A stretch of DNA of 64,000 nucleotides from Siphlonurus alternatus (GCA_949825025.1 OX463782.1:30971351-31035350), one strand, 5' to 3'; numbered from the stretch's first letter, positions 13,351 to 27,940 are shown. The notes: generated by a model from the letters alone, not told the origin. A program made the numbers and translations.

Positions 13351-15693
13351 CTGTAACATAAAAAGAAGAAAATCTGGTTAGTTAAAAATTTCAATTTAAT
13401 TTCTTGGGTTTATATTGTATTGTTTATGTTTTTCGTTTTTAAAATAATAATGATATATATCATATCAAATGTTTCATACTGCTGTATGAAGATTGTAAAC
13501 CATGCAGTTAGTAATATAATTTAAATAAATTGAAAAAAAAATGATTTTTTTTTAAAAAAAGTATTTTATGCAACCCGGCGAACAGTTGTGTCTCACAAGT
13601 TGCATAATAGGAAAGGCGCGTAGAGAAAAATATACGCTTTTGTAAGTCATAAAATAAACTTCACATCGTGATTATAAAATAGTAGCGTTATTTTATGACA
13701 ACAATTATAGTATTAAAAGAAAACATGATTCTTATAAATGCAACGCACCAACTTTTAAGTATAATTTAATCATACTTTTATTTCCCTCATGATTTGAAGT
13801 GCGGTTTATTTTCTTTATGCTCACGGGTGAATATTCTACAGCAGTCGACTACAAGCTTGTATGAAGTAGCAGAGAATATAATAGTAGGTGTATTGTTAGC
13901 AACAAAGCTTTGAGATTTGCAATACCAGCATTATGGATCCAGCAAGCCAGCTATATACATTGAAAGGAACTCTCTTCAGTTTATACTGTATACATAATAT
14001 TCGGTAAAAAAAAAGGGTGACAAGTATTGAATTTAGAAAAGTAAGCAATTTCAAAAAGAACGCGTATCCTGTTAACTTATTCTGAAAAATAGTTGTGATG
14101 AGTATAACATTGAAAAATAAATAACAAGTATTTTAAACAAATTTCCTAACAAGGAATGTGAATTTATCAAGTCTCCAATTATGTATTAATTATTTTGGTT
14201 AACGTTGTAGTTTAATTTTGTTGAAATATATATATATATATATATGATACAGTATAGTAATCTAGTTGAGTGAATTAGATATACATTTTTAGACACCAAT
14301 TGAGCTGATTTATTACAAAAAATATGTTATGTATATTTTGTTTTTAAGTAAACTTTTAAATAAACAAAAAAACATGCAATGACATGTTCTTGCATATATT
14401 ATTCCAGGAAATATGATTAACGTTTTTGCTCTATAATTTTTTAGTTCTCGTATTGATTGTACATCAATAATTATCTCAAATTTAATTAATTGATTTATCT
14501 CTCTATCAATATTTAAAAAGATAATATTTTTTTATATTGTTTAAACTCTTAAAATAAAACTTAGAACGAAGTAAAAGCTTTTAAGTTGTCTTTTATCATA
14601 AAAAACTACGAAATAAGCAGATTAAACTTTAAAAAAAAAGCTGGAAAAAAATAATACTAAATTTAAAGTTTTTATTGTAGTTCACGTATTTAATACATTT
14701 TTTTTTAAACTCTCAAGTCTTTTTTTTTTTTTTTTTTTTCATTATAAACATTAGTAACGTTTTGCGCCGTAGTTTGTAATTGGAAAAAAAAAAAAGTTTG
14801 AATGAGAACACTGCAGCTTAGAGCTGAGGAAGTGACAGCTAGAAACACTGCGAGCAATATGAAACTAAACTCAGAATCACCACACATTATCATGACGTCA
14901 TAAATTAGCGGTAATTTCTAAATTCAGCTACTTAACATTTCAATTGCAAACCTCGATTTTTGAACACTTCAACGTTTTTTGTATGTTTGCACATGTGTTC
15001 CATACATATATGAACCAAACCAACATGCCTATTTAGAATTAATTATAATAATTTTGTATTAAGTTAAGGATTACATGATTTTGAAAGAAAAAAATATATA
15101 AATTAATGAACTGAAGAAGGCCCATTTTATATATAGAATATAATCAACCACCAATAGTGTTTACAAAATTATTTAAAAAATAAATTTAAGTATTTACAGG
15201 TCTACAAAATTGCTATGTGTTACCTTTTTTTATAGTTTTCATGTTTAATTCAAGTTTAATGACATTTTAATTGTTAAATAATAATAAAAAAACTGTTATT
15301 ACGTAACAAATGTTTGAAGTGATAGGAAGTTAGCGAAGGTGGCAACATTTCAGCAGCTACATGAGCTCTCACGCAAGCATCAACTGGCAAAGCTGGCAGG
15401 GCTAGACTCCAGCACACGGACACATTAGTTCTCTCTACACTGAGCAGGCAGACAGGAAATTAAACATTTCAAGTAATCAAGAGAAAGCACAAGAAAAAAA
15501 AATCTTTGTCTGTTCTTTTTTTTTTTTAATGTATATAAATTCAAACTTTACATAGTACTCGTCCAATTAAAAAGTCTTTCAAACAATAGCTCTTTTATCT
15601 GAACTAATGTTTTTTTTTCTTTTCATTTTATTCTTTATACTAAATATTTAATATAAAATAAATATAGTTTTATTCATATTATATTGTATATTG

Positions 15694-15806
15694 AGCACGT
15701 TTCACGAACAAGGATATTCTCATTACCCACGGTTACTGTAATTGAGTTAGGCTAACGTTAACCACGGTTAAAACTCTGATGGTGAACTTCCTTCGTGAAT
15801 GGTGAT
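15694..15806. mobile_element. foldback element FB2-C, decayed
   Basis: The left end is CACGTTTCACGAACAAGGAT and the right end AACTTCCTTCGTGAATGGTG. The middle has ACGTTAACCACGGTTAAAA. The arms are diverged but in the family's order. Confidence 0.7.
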
Positions 15807-17473
15807 TCTTGTAAATCACAATTTATAAACGAACTGCTGAATTTATGATAAAAAAAATTGTGTCACGTCATCTAAAATGATGTAAATTTGTACTGCAAAC
15901 TGATCGTAAATTATGTGAACAATTGGCAATTGTTGTAGCGGTTATTACTCTGCACCAAGAGAGGAGAATTCGCGTGCTTCATGTAACATTGAATGGTCAC
16001 GTTTCTCTCTCTCGTTGCTACCAGAATAAAATTTCAACGTCCTGATTCATTGTCAAGGCTTCCTATTGTACTGTATTTCAGTCACCATCAAAATTAGAAT
16101 GTGTTGTTATATATTCACAAGTAATATGAATAATGATGGACGAAATATTTGTGAAAAAATATTTTGTTTTATTTTTCTTTTATCTTCAAGAGAATTTAAT
16201 ATAAAACGGTATATAATTTTAAAACATATTTTACCAGATTTAAAACAACAACAATTGAATTAAAACAAAAATTAAATTAAATTTAAATTATTATTTATTT
16301 AGCAACAAAGACACTAAATACAATATGTCAGAGGTTATATAATTTAAATTACTTTAACATAATTTAAATTTATTTTTCTAAAATTTCAATGTAAGTAAAT
16401 AGACAAAAAAATATTAATTTAACTTTATAATACAAATCCATTTTAAAATGTACTTCATATATGCAAATATTCTTTTTAGTATAAAATCCTATTAAGTATA
16501 TTATTATAATATAATGTTTATAGTAGTATAATCATGTCTAAAAGTACAAGTATAGAACAATGAGTATTTATTCTACTTTACAATGTGCGGTTACTATTTA
16601 TATGTACTGTACGTCAGATTCTATAGTACTGTACGTATATAAGTATTATTTTTTTGTTTAATCCTTGTTAGTAAGACGGGAGCTGCTGCTTGTGTCTAGG
16701 ACTGATTGTGGTCGCTGCAAGAACACTGGGGGAGGACTCGGCGCAGATTCCAACAAAGTCTCGTCGTCGTTGCACGAATTGTTAAATAGAGCATTGTCTC
16801 TAGAAAATCTCTTGGAAAATTGCCAAAAAGTTTTCATACAAAAAGCATGTGATAGGCTATAACAAGAAAATAAAAATGACTAAAAAAAGTACTGTATATT
16901 ATACTGATCTTAATGATTAAAGTTAAAATATAAAAAATTATTTAATAGATAATAAAATTTATTTAAGTATAAAGTTAATTTAGTTAATGTGTAAAATTTT
17001 TATTAACAATTGACATCATTTTTTGTTGGGAACATATTATGTACCACAAACAATGTTCAATTACGATAGGTCAGTTTTCATTATTTTTAGCTTCTTTTGA
17101 CTCCTTTGATAAGATGATTTTTTTAAAACTTTTATTATTTAATTTGATAAGTTTATAATCAAAATATGGTTTTACAACCACTTCATTACAAACTATTTAC
17201 CATATAAAAAAAATCTATATTCAAATACTTTTTAAAGGAACATGAAATATTTAATATAATTAGTGTATTGAAACGTATAAATATTTTTTTTTAAGTGACA
17301 TGGTACGAAATTCACAGTGGCTATTACTGTCGCCGTCATAATTCGGTGCGCTCCGACTTCGAAATGTTGTAGCTCAGAGCTCAATTGGCGTAGAATATTT
17401 TAAAAAAATACTGGCACACATATAAACTTATTCTTTGTACAGAAATATTAATTTGTACTCTTAGAGAAAAAAA

Positions 17474-17805
17474 TTGAAATTTTGGCGAATTTTTTTATAA
17501 CGCAAGGTCAGGTAAAATCAACGACAGTAAATCAGTATGTCAGCCATATTTGTTTCTTGACTAGGAAACATGGCTTTTATGGGATTTTATATGCAAAATG
17601 TTGTGACGTCATAGTCATGTAAATATTTAACATGTAAGCATAGGGAAATTCGTTGCATGACTATGACGTCAGAGCGCATTTCCCCTCGATTTTTAGGGTG
17701 CTAGAGTGTTCAAAAAAATTGAAAATACAAAATTGGAAGACCTCTATTTAAATATGCAATAAAAATATTTCATGGAAGTTCTCCATTGCGCCAAAATTGC
17801 AAACA
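17474..17805. mobile_element. palindromic element FB3-A around TGACGTCA sites
   Basis: Inner arms are GTGACGTCATAGTCATG (17603) and GCATGACTATGACGTCAGAG (17655). Outer arms pair AATTTTGGCGAA (about 17480) with TTGCGCCAAAATT (about 17786). The core TGACGTCATAGTCA...CAAGCATAGGGAAA-like arrangement recurs at 50021-50150. The outer boundaries are inferred from the outer arms only. The right end lies 62 bp from the palindrome at 17868. Confidence 0.6.
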
Positions 17806-17867
17806 TTTAAGTTCATTTTCACAGTGCAAAACAGAACTGAATCAATATCATTTGTTGTCATAAGAGA

Positions 17868-18186
17868 CACACTAAATTTTTAGATGCTGAATTGGTTTCA
17901 GTACTTTATGTCAGTACAAAATTGCTCCAGTCAGTACAAAATTTCTCCAGTTTCGTCTTACATTCAGCACTTTTAACCTATAAAACACTTATTCCAAGTA
18001 CAAATTTGGTACTGAAAAAAGAGAGTCAAAAAAAGTACAAAAAATTGACTCTCTTTTTTCAGTACCAAATTTGTACTTGGATTAAGTGTTTTATAGGTCA
18101 AAAGTGCTGGATGTAAGACGAAACTGGAGCAATTTTGTACTGACATAATGTACTGAAAACAATTCAGCATCTAAAAATTTAGTGTG
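17868..18186. mobile_element. 319-bp near-perfect palindrome with an arm-specific 20-bp duplication
   Basis: The left arm (17868-18029, 162 bp) starts CACACTAAATTTTTAGATGC. The right arm (18045-18186, 142 bp) is its near-exact reverse complement. The loop is about 15 bp. The 20-bp difference is accounted for by a 20-bp unit (TCAGTACAAAATTGCTCCAG) present twice in tandem on the left (17911-17930 and 17931-17950, one mismatch) and once on the right (about 18125-18144). Both strands therefore give almost the same spurious peptide. It could be a foldback transposon copy or an inverted duplication. Transcribed as intron, it could form a long RNA hairpin. Confidence 0.9.
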
Positions 18187-19419
18187 AGGTGTTTGAGTTA
18201 GATCGTATGACTAACCATTGTAGTAAAGGGTTGACTTGAATGCTATTGTTGTAGAGGTACATTGTGTAATAAGAAGGGTCACATTGGGACCTCTCACAAC
18301 ACCAAACCTCCTTAATTACAACAATGAAATTGATTTATAAAATTTTCCTTGTAAATCAAATCTATTGTTTACTAACTAGAACAGCAATTATTAAGAAATT
18401 GAATTTTTACCCAATGCAAAGCGCAAGATAAATACTTTTTCAATAAATAAATTCCTGTTTAATTTAACATGCTTGTTATTTTGAAGTATGACTTTGTATT
18501 GAACGTATGCTTCAAAGTTTTGAAATTGTCTTATTGATTTACTCTTACATAAAATAACATTGAATTCTCAATGTACTTGTACTGTACTATAGAACATTGA
18601 AAGCCAGTTTATCAATAAGAAACAAACTTTTTTTTTAAAAAAAAAAATTAAACGAGCTCCAAAATACTATTATTAAAAAAAAAGGGTTTATTTAATTTAT
18701 CAATAAAGAAGAAACCATTAACGTTTATAGCGCCTGTCTTTTACCAAAAATTAATAACTTAAGTAGCTGCTTCAAAAGGAAAGTTTCATTTTTTTCTCCT
18801 ATATAACATTAAAACGTTATTATGACTATATAATATTTTTAACCCTTTTATCTAATGCTTTTTTTTTTATTAAAATGTATAAATTTTTACTTACTTTGCA
18901 AAAAAAAATTATTATGTAAAATAATTTCCTTTTTAAGTCATTATTTTATATAATAAAAATTCAATTCCCTTTATATTTCTTCCATATACAATAATTTAAT
19001 ATATAAAAATTCAACAGATACAATAAAGCTTATTTTATTTTTAATAATCTTATATAATGGTATTATACATTTTGCTTGGTGCACGAGTTCTTATCTCTAT
19101 AACAAACTGTTAATGTTCAATGGAACAATCTCACTTGCCATAAACGATCGCATATTCTCAGCCTGTACTTGCTATTAACAACATACTGTTATAATGTTTT
19201 CCTCTGTACTCTCTAAGTAATATCTAGTTATCCGTACCTATACTATATAATCTAAACCTCAATGCATTTAAATACTGTTAATAATGTTTAAGTATAATAT
19301 AATAAATATATATTATATACACGCGTATGTAGCTTTATTTATAATATAATATATTAAATGAACATTTATAATTTTAATACACCTAATACCTTGCAAATAA
19401 AATTACAGTATAAAATACA

Positions 19420-19688
19420 TAATGTACAGTCAATAGCACATAAAATGAACCAACAATGGTCATTTGTTGCCATGGTAAAAAGTTTAAATTCCCTCCTAGC
19501 TTATCACAGGTATCTTTGAATGTTCGCACTCTTATTGATGCCCGCCCACTCACCAATCAAGCGGGCATCGTTGATGGAGTGAAAATGCATAGAACTGTGA
19601 TAAGTTAGAATAGAAGGATTTTAAAATTTGTACCGTGACAACAAAGGACCATTGTTGGTTCATTTTATCTGCTATTGACTGTACATTA
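19420..19688. mobile_element. 269-bp palindromic element
   Basis: The left arm is TAATGTACAGTCAATAGCAC, ATAAAATGAACCAACAATGG, TCATTTGTTGCCATGG. The right arm is the reverse complement, ending GCTATTGACTGTACATTA. Subterminal pairing continues with CTTATCACAG against CTGTGATAAG and GATGCCCGC against GCGGGCATC, so nearly the whole element folds. It encodes nothing. It is MITE-like, with superfamily unknown. Confidence 0.87.
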
Positions 19689-22600
19689 ATGACTATAAGC
19701 ATACAGGAACACATTATGCCTTCTATCAATAAGTTACAACAACTGCAGAGCCAATCGAGGTATATTCCATGAATAAACAGGAACGCAATTCTAAACAGAT
19801 CTGGTTGTGAGTATTGTAATTCAATGTACGGAAGTGCTGCATAATTTAATATTATTTGGATGATTAGATGGCCTTGTCATCTCTTCCAAATTTACAGATT
19901 AAGATACCTTAATCTCTGGAGCTGCAAACTCTGTCTCAGGAAAATCTACACTGAATTGAATGTGTTATATTCTATATTGTATTATATAAAAAAATATATA
20001 TATGGCAACGGCAAATAAAATCTATACATTTGTGAAGTAGTTTTTTTTTTCTAGAAATTAAAATTGTTACAATTTTTTTTTTTTTATTTGTTAACATAAT
20101 ATTTTAAATTTTACATTACATCAGTGTTATTTTCACACTTTGAAATGTAGATATATTATACTTTCTTGCATTTTTTTAATGATTTCATTATTAAAATAAG
20201 ACCCTTATGTTTGTTTTTTTTTAAATGCATGAATATTTTTTTGTTTTTTATTATTTATTCTACGTATATATAATTCAACATTATAGACACTTTTAGGTGC
20301 TAGCACATGCATAAATTTTATCATGCATAAATTTTCATGGATTAATTTAATTATCATATTTGTATACATTACAGTCCATCATATATAGAAGTTGAATATA
20401 TGTATAATATATGATGAAGGGGTGTATGCATATCCCTAGTGCCATTACTGAATTAATGTTTGATTATCATATACTCTCCTAACACAAACACACAGAACAT
20501 ATAGATTTTCTATATACCAGAATATCACACATTAAAATTACCTCACGCAATCATTTCAATTAGCAAATATGTAGAGATAATTATTCAAGTTAATTAAATA
20601 ATTGACGTCATCACTATTTTTATATTATTCTCTTTGTTTTCTTTTATATCTAAATGGGAAAAAACTACAACGATTTTTAAAATTTTATGGTAAAAATACT
20701 GCATGGTAATAAATACAATGTATTTTGATAGTAACGTGTGGCATTTGTTTTCTCACCAATGTGAAAGTATACAATTTTTATAAAAAGAACTCATTTGAAA
20801 CTGTCATAATAACACAACATATAACCCCCCTCAAATTAGGGGAATTAACTCAAATAAACTATGTAAATACAATTAAAATTAGGCATATAATTATATATAA
20901 ATTGATATTTTATTTTATTAATATTAAAAAATAAAAATATTTTACAAAACATAAGGCAATGCTTAATTACTGCTAATTATTTCAAAGGTATTGAATGTAA
21001 ATAAAAATATTGCTTGATAAATGTAGCAATGAAAATTACTCACTAAAGGTTATTTGATTTAAAGCTTTTTACTGTGCAGAGTATAAAACTTGTATACAAG
21101 AAGTATTTTAATGCTGTTATTGATCGATCAAATAATTGAAAAATAATAAAAAAAAATCTAGTTACGACCATTACATGTATTGTTATATAGCTAGTAAAAA
21201 AAATAAATAAAAATAAGTATTATAATTCTCATGGCTCAAGTTAAAAATAATAATAAAAAGCTAGAAGAAAATAATTGAAGCTGACGTTTGACGTTTTTTA
21301 CTACTGACATTTTTCTTCTTTTTTTTTCTGCAATGCGTATAGCTTCCTATGAAAAGTCATAATACATAAAATAAACTATTAATAGAGTTTGATTATTTGC
21401 TAATTATTTTTCAGTTATTGGTTTTGACAGTCTTTTAATAAACACTTTTCTTGATCGTTATTAAAATTTCATTAAAAATCTTTCTACTTCCAGTAAAAAA
21501 AATTCTATATTTCCAATTAACTAGCTGGTTATTGAAGCAAGCAGTACAAAAAATTTATCTCCAGTTTATTTCTTTATTCAATTTTATCGGAACTTCCAAT
21601 CATGCAGGCAAATGTCAATATTTTGTGATCGTCAGAATAAAAACATTTCCAATTGTTGGAAGTTTTTTTTTTTTTTTTTTTTTTTGTACGAGTGGACACA
21701 TGAGATGAGATGCTTAGATTAAATTAACCGTCAAGGCAACGTATGACAATTTTTACATTTACAAAGTACTGAAGTAAAGGTAGGTTACTTGCTTGCAATC
21801 TCAGTACACATAGTTTCATCCCGAAACTTTTGTTGAAAGATCGTCAAAGAAGAAGAAGCTTTGACTCGTTTCTGAATAATTACATAGCAAATTTTCATGT
21901 GTTTAATATTTCGGTAATTCTATACCTTATACACTTGGACATAAGGTCGATTGGTTACATTTCTTTGTACGCTGCCAGACCTATATCTATTGATGTGATA
22001 TTCGGTTGAACCATTAATTTCTATCATACAAATGTGGATAAAAAGACACACGTGGGTTACATCATTAGTTTTTCATGCATTTTTTTTTTAAATCCTAAAA
22101 ATCATTGAAATTACACTACTACTTATTTGAACAGCCTTTTCCTATGCTAAATTTTTACATGATTATGACGCCACAGTATTGCAAGATGATTTTTAGCATT
22201 AAAAGTCTAAAAAAGAAACTAAATGTTGACAATACGTTTCTTTATCGATATTTTCATAAAAAAATATATATACCGGTCTTCCATCGACTTCTTAAGGTTT
22301 CAGTAAAACGCGCAGATGTCTGTTGTGATTACCTTTCCCTCTACACTGCTTGGGAACATCATATTGCATGGAAGCCACGAGGCTTTATACCAGACATGCA
22401 GCACAAAACGTACAGAGCGGAAAATGAAAGAGCAATATTGCAACTGCACTGATGGCATTTGCCGTTAAACTTTATGAAAACATCGTACACACATACTTGA
22501 GCACGTTATTTATTTTTGTTGCAAATTGTTTTTATACATTTATTTATTATTTATCTATCAGACGGTTACAATAACAAAGTAAATAATAAAATGTAATTAC

Positions 22601-23887
22601 AGATTATAAAGAAAATATTTATTAACATAATATTCATACTAATATAAAAATAAGAACTGTGTTGTTTTCATATTATTTTGTAAAGAGTATATTAATGTGG
22701 CTTTATTTAGATTACATGACATTAAGAAACAAAGTAATTTCATATTCTTATTGCTTTATGAGATTAAATCTTTAACAAGACTGCATGTGGCTAGATTAGC
22801 ATAGCACTATTCCCTATGCAAAATCACAGAAGAGACAGAGAATGTTCTTCGTATATATTTTATATTTTATAATGTAGCTTTGTAATTATAATTATAATGT
22901 TAAAACTATTTATTTGTTATCACATAGATTCATGTATAATAAACATACTATAGTTATATTTATGTATGTACAAAGCAGCTTTATTTCACATAGCTTTAGG
23001 GTTAAAATTAAATGCATAATATGCAATATATATTGCATGCATTATAATATGCATATTATACTTTAATTTAAGTTAGAAAGCAGCTAGTTATTTCTGTTAT
23101 TATAATAGTAAAGCTTCTCTTCGTGTTGACCGCATCCTACACCATCAACTGCATGGCTGTCGAGTTAAATATAGTCAAATTAAATTAACATTCCCTATAC
23201 AAATATCTTAAAATACTAACTTTTACAGTACTTATTTCAATTGAAATTTAAGGAAAATCTATATACTCTTATTGCAAACTTATTTGAAAAGTTTAAAAAC
23301 ATAAATATTAAAAGTAACCATGAATTTCTAAAGGGGATATAAATTAATTTTACTATATAACTGCTGGGTTGTATGTTACATATATATTAGACGACTTTGT
23401 ATGGTTAGTTTGGCGAGATCTACCCTAGAGCTCCTTTGAGGTTAGCTTACCGCAAAGCCAGACAGTATAGTTGGTTTCAAGCAGACATGGTTTGATACTA
23501 CATACTGTATATGTAGAGTAACGCAGTAGCAGAGAGATTCCATGGTGTTTTATATATTCGTTATTGTATATACATATGTAACATATACAGTATATATACA
23601 GATGTAAGATATATTACTACTCTAACAATAACTCTTTTTAGTTATATAGAAATGTGTTGTATGCAAGCTTTTAATATTTTAATATTACTTGTGTATTTTA
23701 AATATGAGTTTCATTTTTCCTAACACAATGCATGGGGATTCTCTGTACTGATTTAGCATATTTAAATTTTTAGCGTCTTAACGTAATAAGTAATTCATTT
23801 AAATACTGTTCTAAAATATAATCAATGTTATAAAGATTTGTGAATATCTTCTAATATTTTCTTATATAATTTTAAATTGAGTATATA

Positions 23888-24064
23888 ATGGGACCGATTT
23901 TCGAAAGAATTATCCATAGAATGATAAGTATATTGGTTTATGAATTATCCAGAAAGATAACCAGGTTTATAATTATCCACATTTAGAGTCATTGATCGAG
24001 TTAGACTGATATTAATCGTGGTTACCAGAGAAAATTAGAGCAATAATAAACCAGTTCAATTAAC
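23888..24064. mobile_element. FB2-like partial copy
   Basis: It begins ATGGGACCGATTTTCGAAAG and includes TAACCAGGTTTATAATTATC and a CGTGGTTACCAG segment, which resembles the arms of family FB2. The expected right end is not clear. Confidence 0.4.
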
Positions 24065-24889
24065 CAATATTAAAACACCATTTTCAAGTAACATGTGATT
24101 ATTTTGTGACTTTAGAAAAACAAATTAGATACAAAAATCTTGACTATAGCTTCATACAGTAATTATCTTTGTGGGTATTGCAGTAGACATTCGGTCATTA
24201 GGTGCAACGAACGAGTGTACTAGCATGGTAGTACTATTATATGAAGGCTGCACTGACCGCTAATTCCCCCCGGCCCTAGCCCCACCACCACGATCGTAAA
24301 ACTAATTCTGCGGCTACTTCACGCCATACAAGACATCCAAACAGTGGTCATCTGAATTACTCAAACGTTAAAATAAATACTACTGCAATGTGAACTAATT
24401 AGAGCTCCATATAACATGATTGTATAATAAACTAACATTAATTAATTAAATTTTATATATTTGTAATAATCTATATTTACTCTCTAAAAATTTAAATGTT
24501 AAATATATTAGGAGTCAATCAGAAAAATTTTAAACAGAAAATTTTTAAATATTGATTTTAGTTACTATTTTTAAGTACAAAATTTTCAAGGCTTAAAAAA
24601 TTGTCCCATAAAATAGTGACTAAAATCTAGGCTTAAATAATTTGATCTTAAAGCTATTTGAATATCTCCAATTTTCTTTAAATTTTAATGATGAAATAAA
24701 TTATTACGTTATCAATAATTTATTCATATTTCATTTTATAAACAGAAAAAATATTATCTTGGTAATATTTTTTTTTAATTAATTAAATATTTAAGTAATG
24801 AAAATTCTTTTACACAAGTATTATACATTTAATAGGTTGGTATGTGATGTTTTGTTAGGCTGCTAATACATAGAATGTATTTCGTGGGC

Positions 24890-25140
24890 ATATGGATGTG
24901 ATGACCGCGCTAACTGTCCTGGGGCGATACCAGAGAGGGAAGAGGGGTGATTCTCTCGGGTCGAAGGATTGAGTATCAATTGTTCGAGTGCGAGAGGTAG
25001 CTGGCTGACTGCCCGGCAAATGCCGTGACGAACGCCGGTAGCGGAACCTGCCCCTCCCGTGACTTGACGTATGGTTGGAATCTACCGTGGGACCACACTA
25101 AACTAAAACCACGCTACACCGCATCGGGTTTTTGATCCAC
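24890..25140. other. GC-/CpG-rich islet of unknown function
   Basis: About 250 bp of markedly GC- and CpG-rich sequence stands out from the A+T-rich intron. It includes GCCCGGCAAATGCCGTGACG and a small CCGGC/GCCGG stem. It contains no convincing reading frame on either strand, no inverted ends, and no match that I recognise to rRNA, tRNA or snRNA. It could be an internal promoter, an untranslated first exon, an old insertion or a conserved regulatory element. Confidence 0.5.
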
Positions 25141-27940
25141 AATATATATACAGGATATCATAAAAGTTAAGTATGACGTCACTATCGATTATACAAGCGA
25201 CTGTTTTTTTATCATACGAACTTGAAAATTAAAATCATAACGATTTATTATAAATCATAAATCGATCGGAGTTTTCTAAAAAAAAATTAGTTATATCTTG
25301 ACTTCATATAATATAAAGTTTGTATTTGTGAGCTATTGGATGATCGTAATTATGTTGGCTTTAAAATATACTCTAATCGATAAGGTATTTAAAATATCGA
25401 CAATGATTTAATCGTAAATATTATTGCATTATGTTCAATATTATATTAATAAGAAAAAAAAAGTATCATATTTTGTGTAATAAATTTAAAATATGGTATA
25501 ATTTATCGCAAGATAAAAATTCTTTTCATAATTAAGATTTTACTGTTTTTAATCATAAAATAGAACATTTCCATTAATTCTCATTTTAGAAGAGCTTATA
25601 TGAAATATTAATACGTTACATACATGCTCTTACGTTAGGTGAGAACTTATTTGTGTGTGAAGCCATTATTCATACATTCTTGCACACACGGTGAAATTTC
25701 TCAGACCTCCCTTTTTACTATTACAATGTGACAGGCTGATGGTAACTAAACTGCAAGCTTTATATAACATGGGTCGGTGCTGCTGGTGGTGGCTATATTA
25801 TGAATTATTAAGAACCTATATGACAGGCAGGTGTGAATGATTATGAATTATCTTTTAATGATTCGTCAACTATATTATATATTATGAAGGTTCATCATGT
25901 TTTCATGATGATTATATAAAAGCAATGCCATGTTCATATAATAATATATTATCGATCATTTAAAGTTAATAATATATAATAAAATATTTTAACTACATAT
26001 AATAAATTAATGAATATTAAAATATTAATTTTTTTTATCATACACATTATGATGCAGATAAACTGCATGTAAAACGTTTTAATGTAACACATATTTTAAT
26101 ATATATATTTTTTTTAGATTAAATAAAATTTGATGTAATAAAAATCACATAGAAAAATATTTTTTCAAATAACATCATAGAACGAAATTGAAATTTTTGA
26201 CATTTTCTACAAAATCTTCTAGTATGTATTTTTTCCCTCCTTTTTTTTCCCCCTTCACAAGTTCGATTAAACTGCTTGGAGATTGCTGGAGACCTCACGG
26301 GCTGGCAGCATACAGGCTTTTCTCTCTGCTTACCCCCTGGGCCGAGAGATGAGAGAAACCTTCCACAGCCTGGCACTGCATGGCCAGCAAGTTTGAAGGA
26401 AGAAGGGGGAAACCTGGGAACCTGGCATGTGTCCCGATATCTCAGCCCAATTTCAAGGTGCGTACAGACAAGTTACCAACGGAATGATACAACATAAGAA
26501 AAGATTCTTCAACTATGTAGTTTATTTCATTAAAAAAATACAAATGAAACCAATAAAACGTGAAAAGACTGAAAAGTTAAATTAAAGGTATTAAAGATGC
26601 CTGCGAAAGTAGTGAACAAAACCAAAAGTATATAATTTTAAATATATTAATATTGCTTAATATTTTCTCACACAATATTAGCACCCATTCTCTATTTTAA
26701 TTATTTTAATTACTAAAACTCTATATATATACGAAACAATAGAAACAAAATATATGACTGGGGATAAAGGTATTTGAAAAAGAACATAAACACAAATGTA
26801 CGATATAATTTTTGAAAACAATATTTCACGAATAAATTCTGAAAAAAATAAAGATATTTTTACTCTATGAAGTCTATAATTTTAAATGCACACTGCAACA
26901 GTTTCAAAATAATGTTTTTTTTTGTTTAGCTTAATTTAATTATTTTTATAATAAAATATACTGTATAATGTGAAAATTCTCAGGTGCAGAATTGCATAAT
27001 GTTATTTCCAGTGTTTAATAATGCAATGATTTTTGACCTGAATAGCACAACAATTACACTACATGCAATTGACACTCGAGTTAGTACGCAACCATGCAAC
27101 TTATAGAAGTAGTGATTTTAATATCCATTTCAGTTATTATAATACTGAAAAAAGTAGTTATTTTAAATTCAATGATTTATTAACATATAGTATGTATTTA
27201 TTTAATTTCATTCACTGGCATATTATTATTATTTTCACCAGAGTGTAGTTTTTTTATAAATAACAACTTTTAATACTAAAAAAAAAGGTTAAATATAAAT
27301 TACTGTATGGGAAAAAGTTAGTTTTATTAAAATTATAATTGAAATACATTTTTATTAAGTTAGCAGTATGAATTTTTTTTTTAAATATAGTTTGTAAAGA
27401 AATAACGTGTTAAAATAAATACACAATGTTTGAATCTAAAATATTATATTTGAAACGCTAACTTTTTTATACTTTGTATTTTTAATTTCGTTAAAAGCTT
27501 AGCATCACACATAAAATCAAAAAAATTGACTCCGCACATAAAAAATTGTATGAGTTTTTAAAATTAAATTTGTAATTATTTATTTAAATTTGATAAAAAA
27601 AACATAAGCCATAAAATAAGTGTATATATAATGCTTTTTAATTAGTACATATTTTGGATGTAGCCTTTGTTTGTTCTGAAAGCAAAAGGTAATGAACTTT
27701 CATTTAAATCTCAGTGGGTCTCTTCTAGTATCTCGGATTATTCTGTTTAAATATGTAGTATAGTAGGAGGTGGGACTTAAACCATAAGACAACGACCACA
27801 TAGCTAAGAGCTACACTATGTGTGTGTGTAAATGCGTAATCCCATGGCTAATGAAAATAAAGGTGGTACGTTTAGAACAATTTCTAGTTCTAAGATATTT
27901 TGAGCACAAAAATTGTAAAAAAAAATCTAAATATATGACA

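Noticed and set aside
16665..16862. 65-residue plus-strand frame in a GC-richer patch
   Set aside because: It looks more protein-like than its neighbours but has no recognised domain and no upstream acceptor or downstream donor that I trust.
17892..18170. Reading frames on both strands with nearly the same peptide
   Set aside because: The identity follows from the DNA palindrome at 17868-18186, not from two genes.
22105..22452. 115-residue plus-strand reading frame
   Set aside because: The first half is A+T-rich low-complexity, no domain is recognisable, and there are no convincing splice or start signals; the length is within chance for 64 kb.
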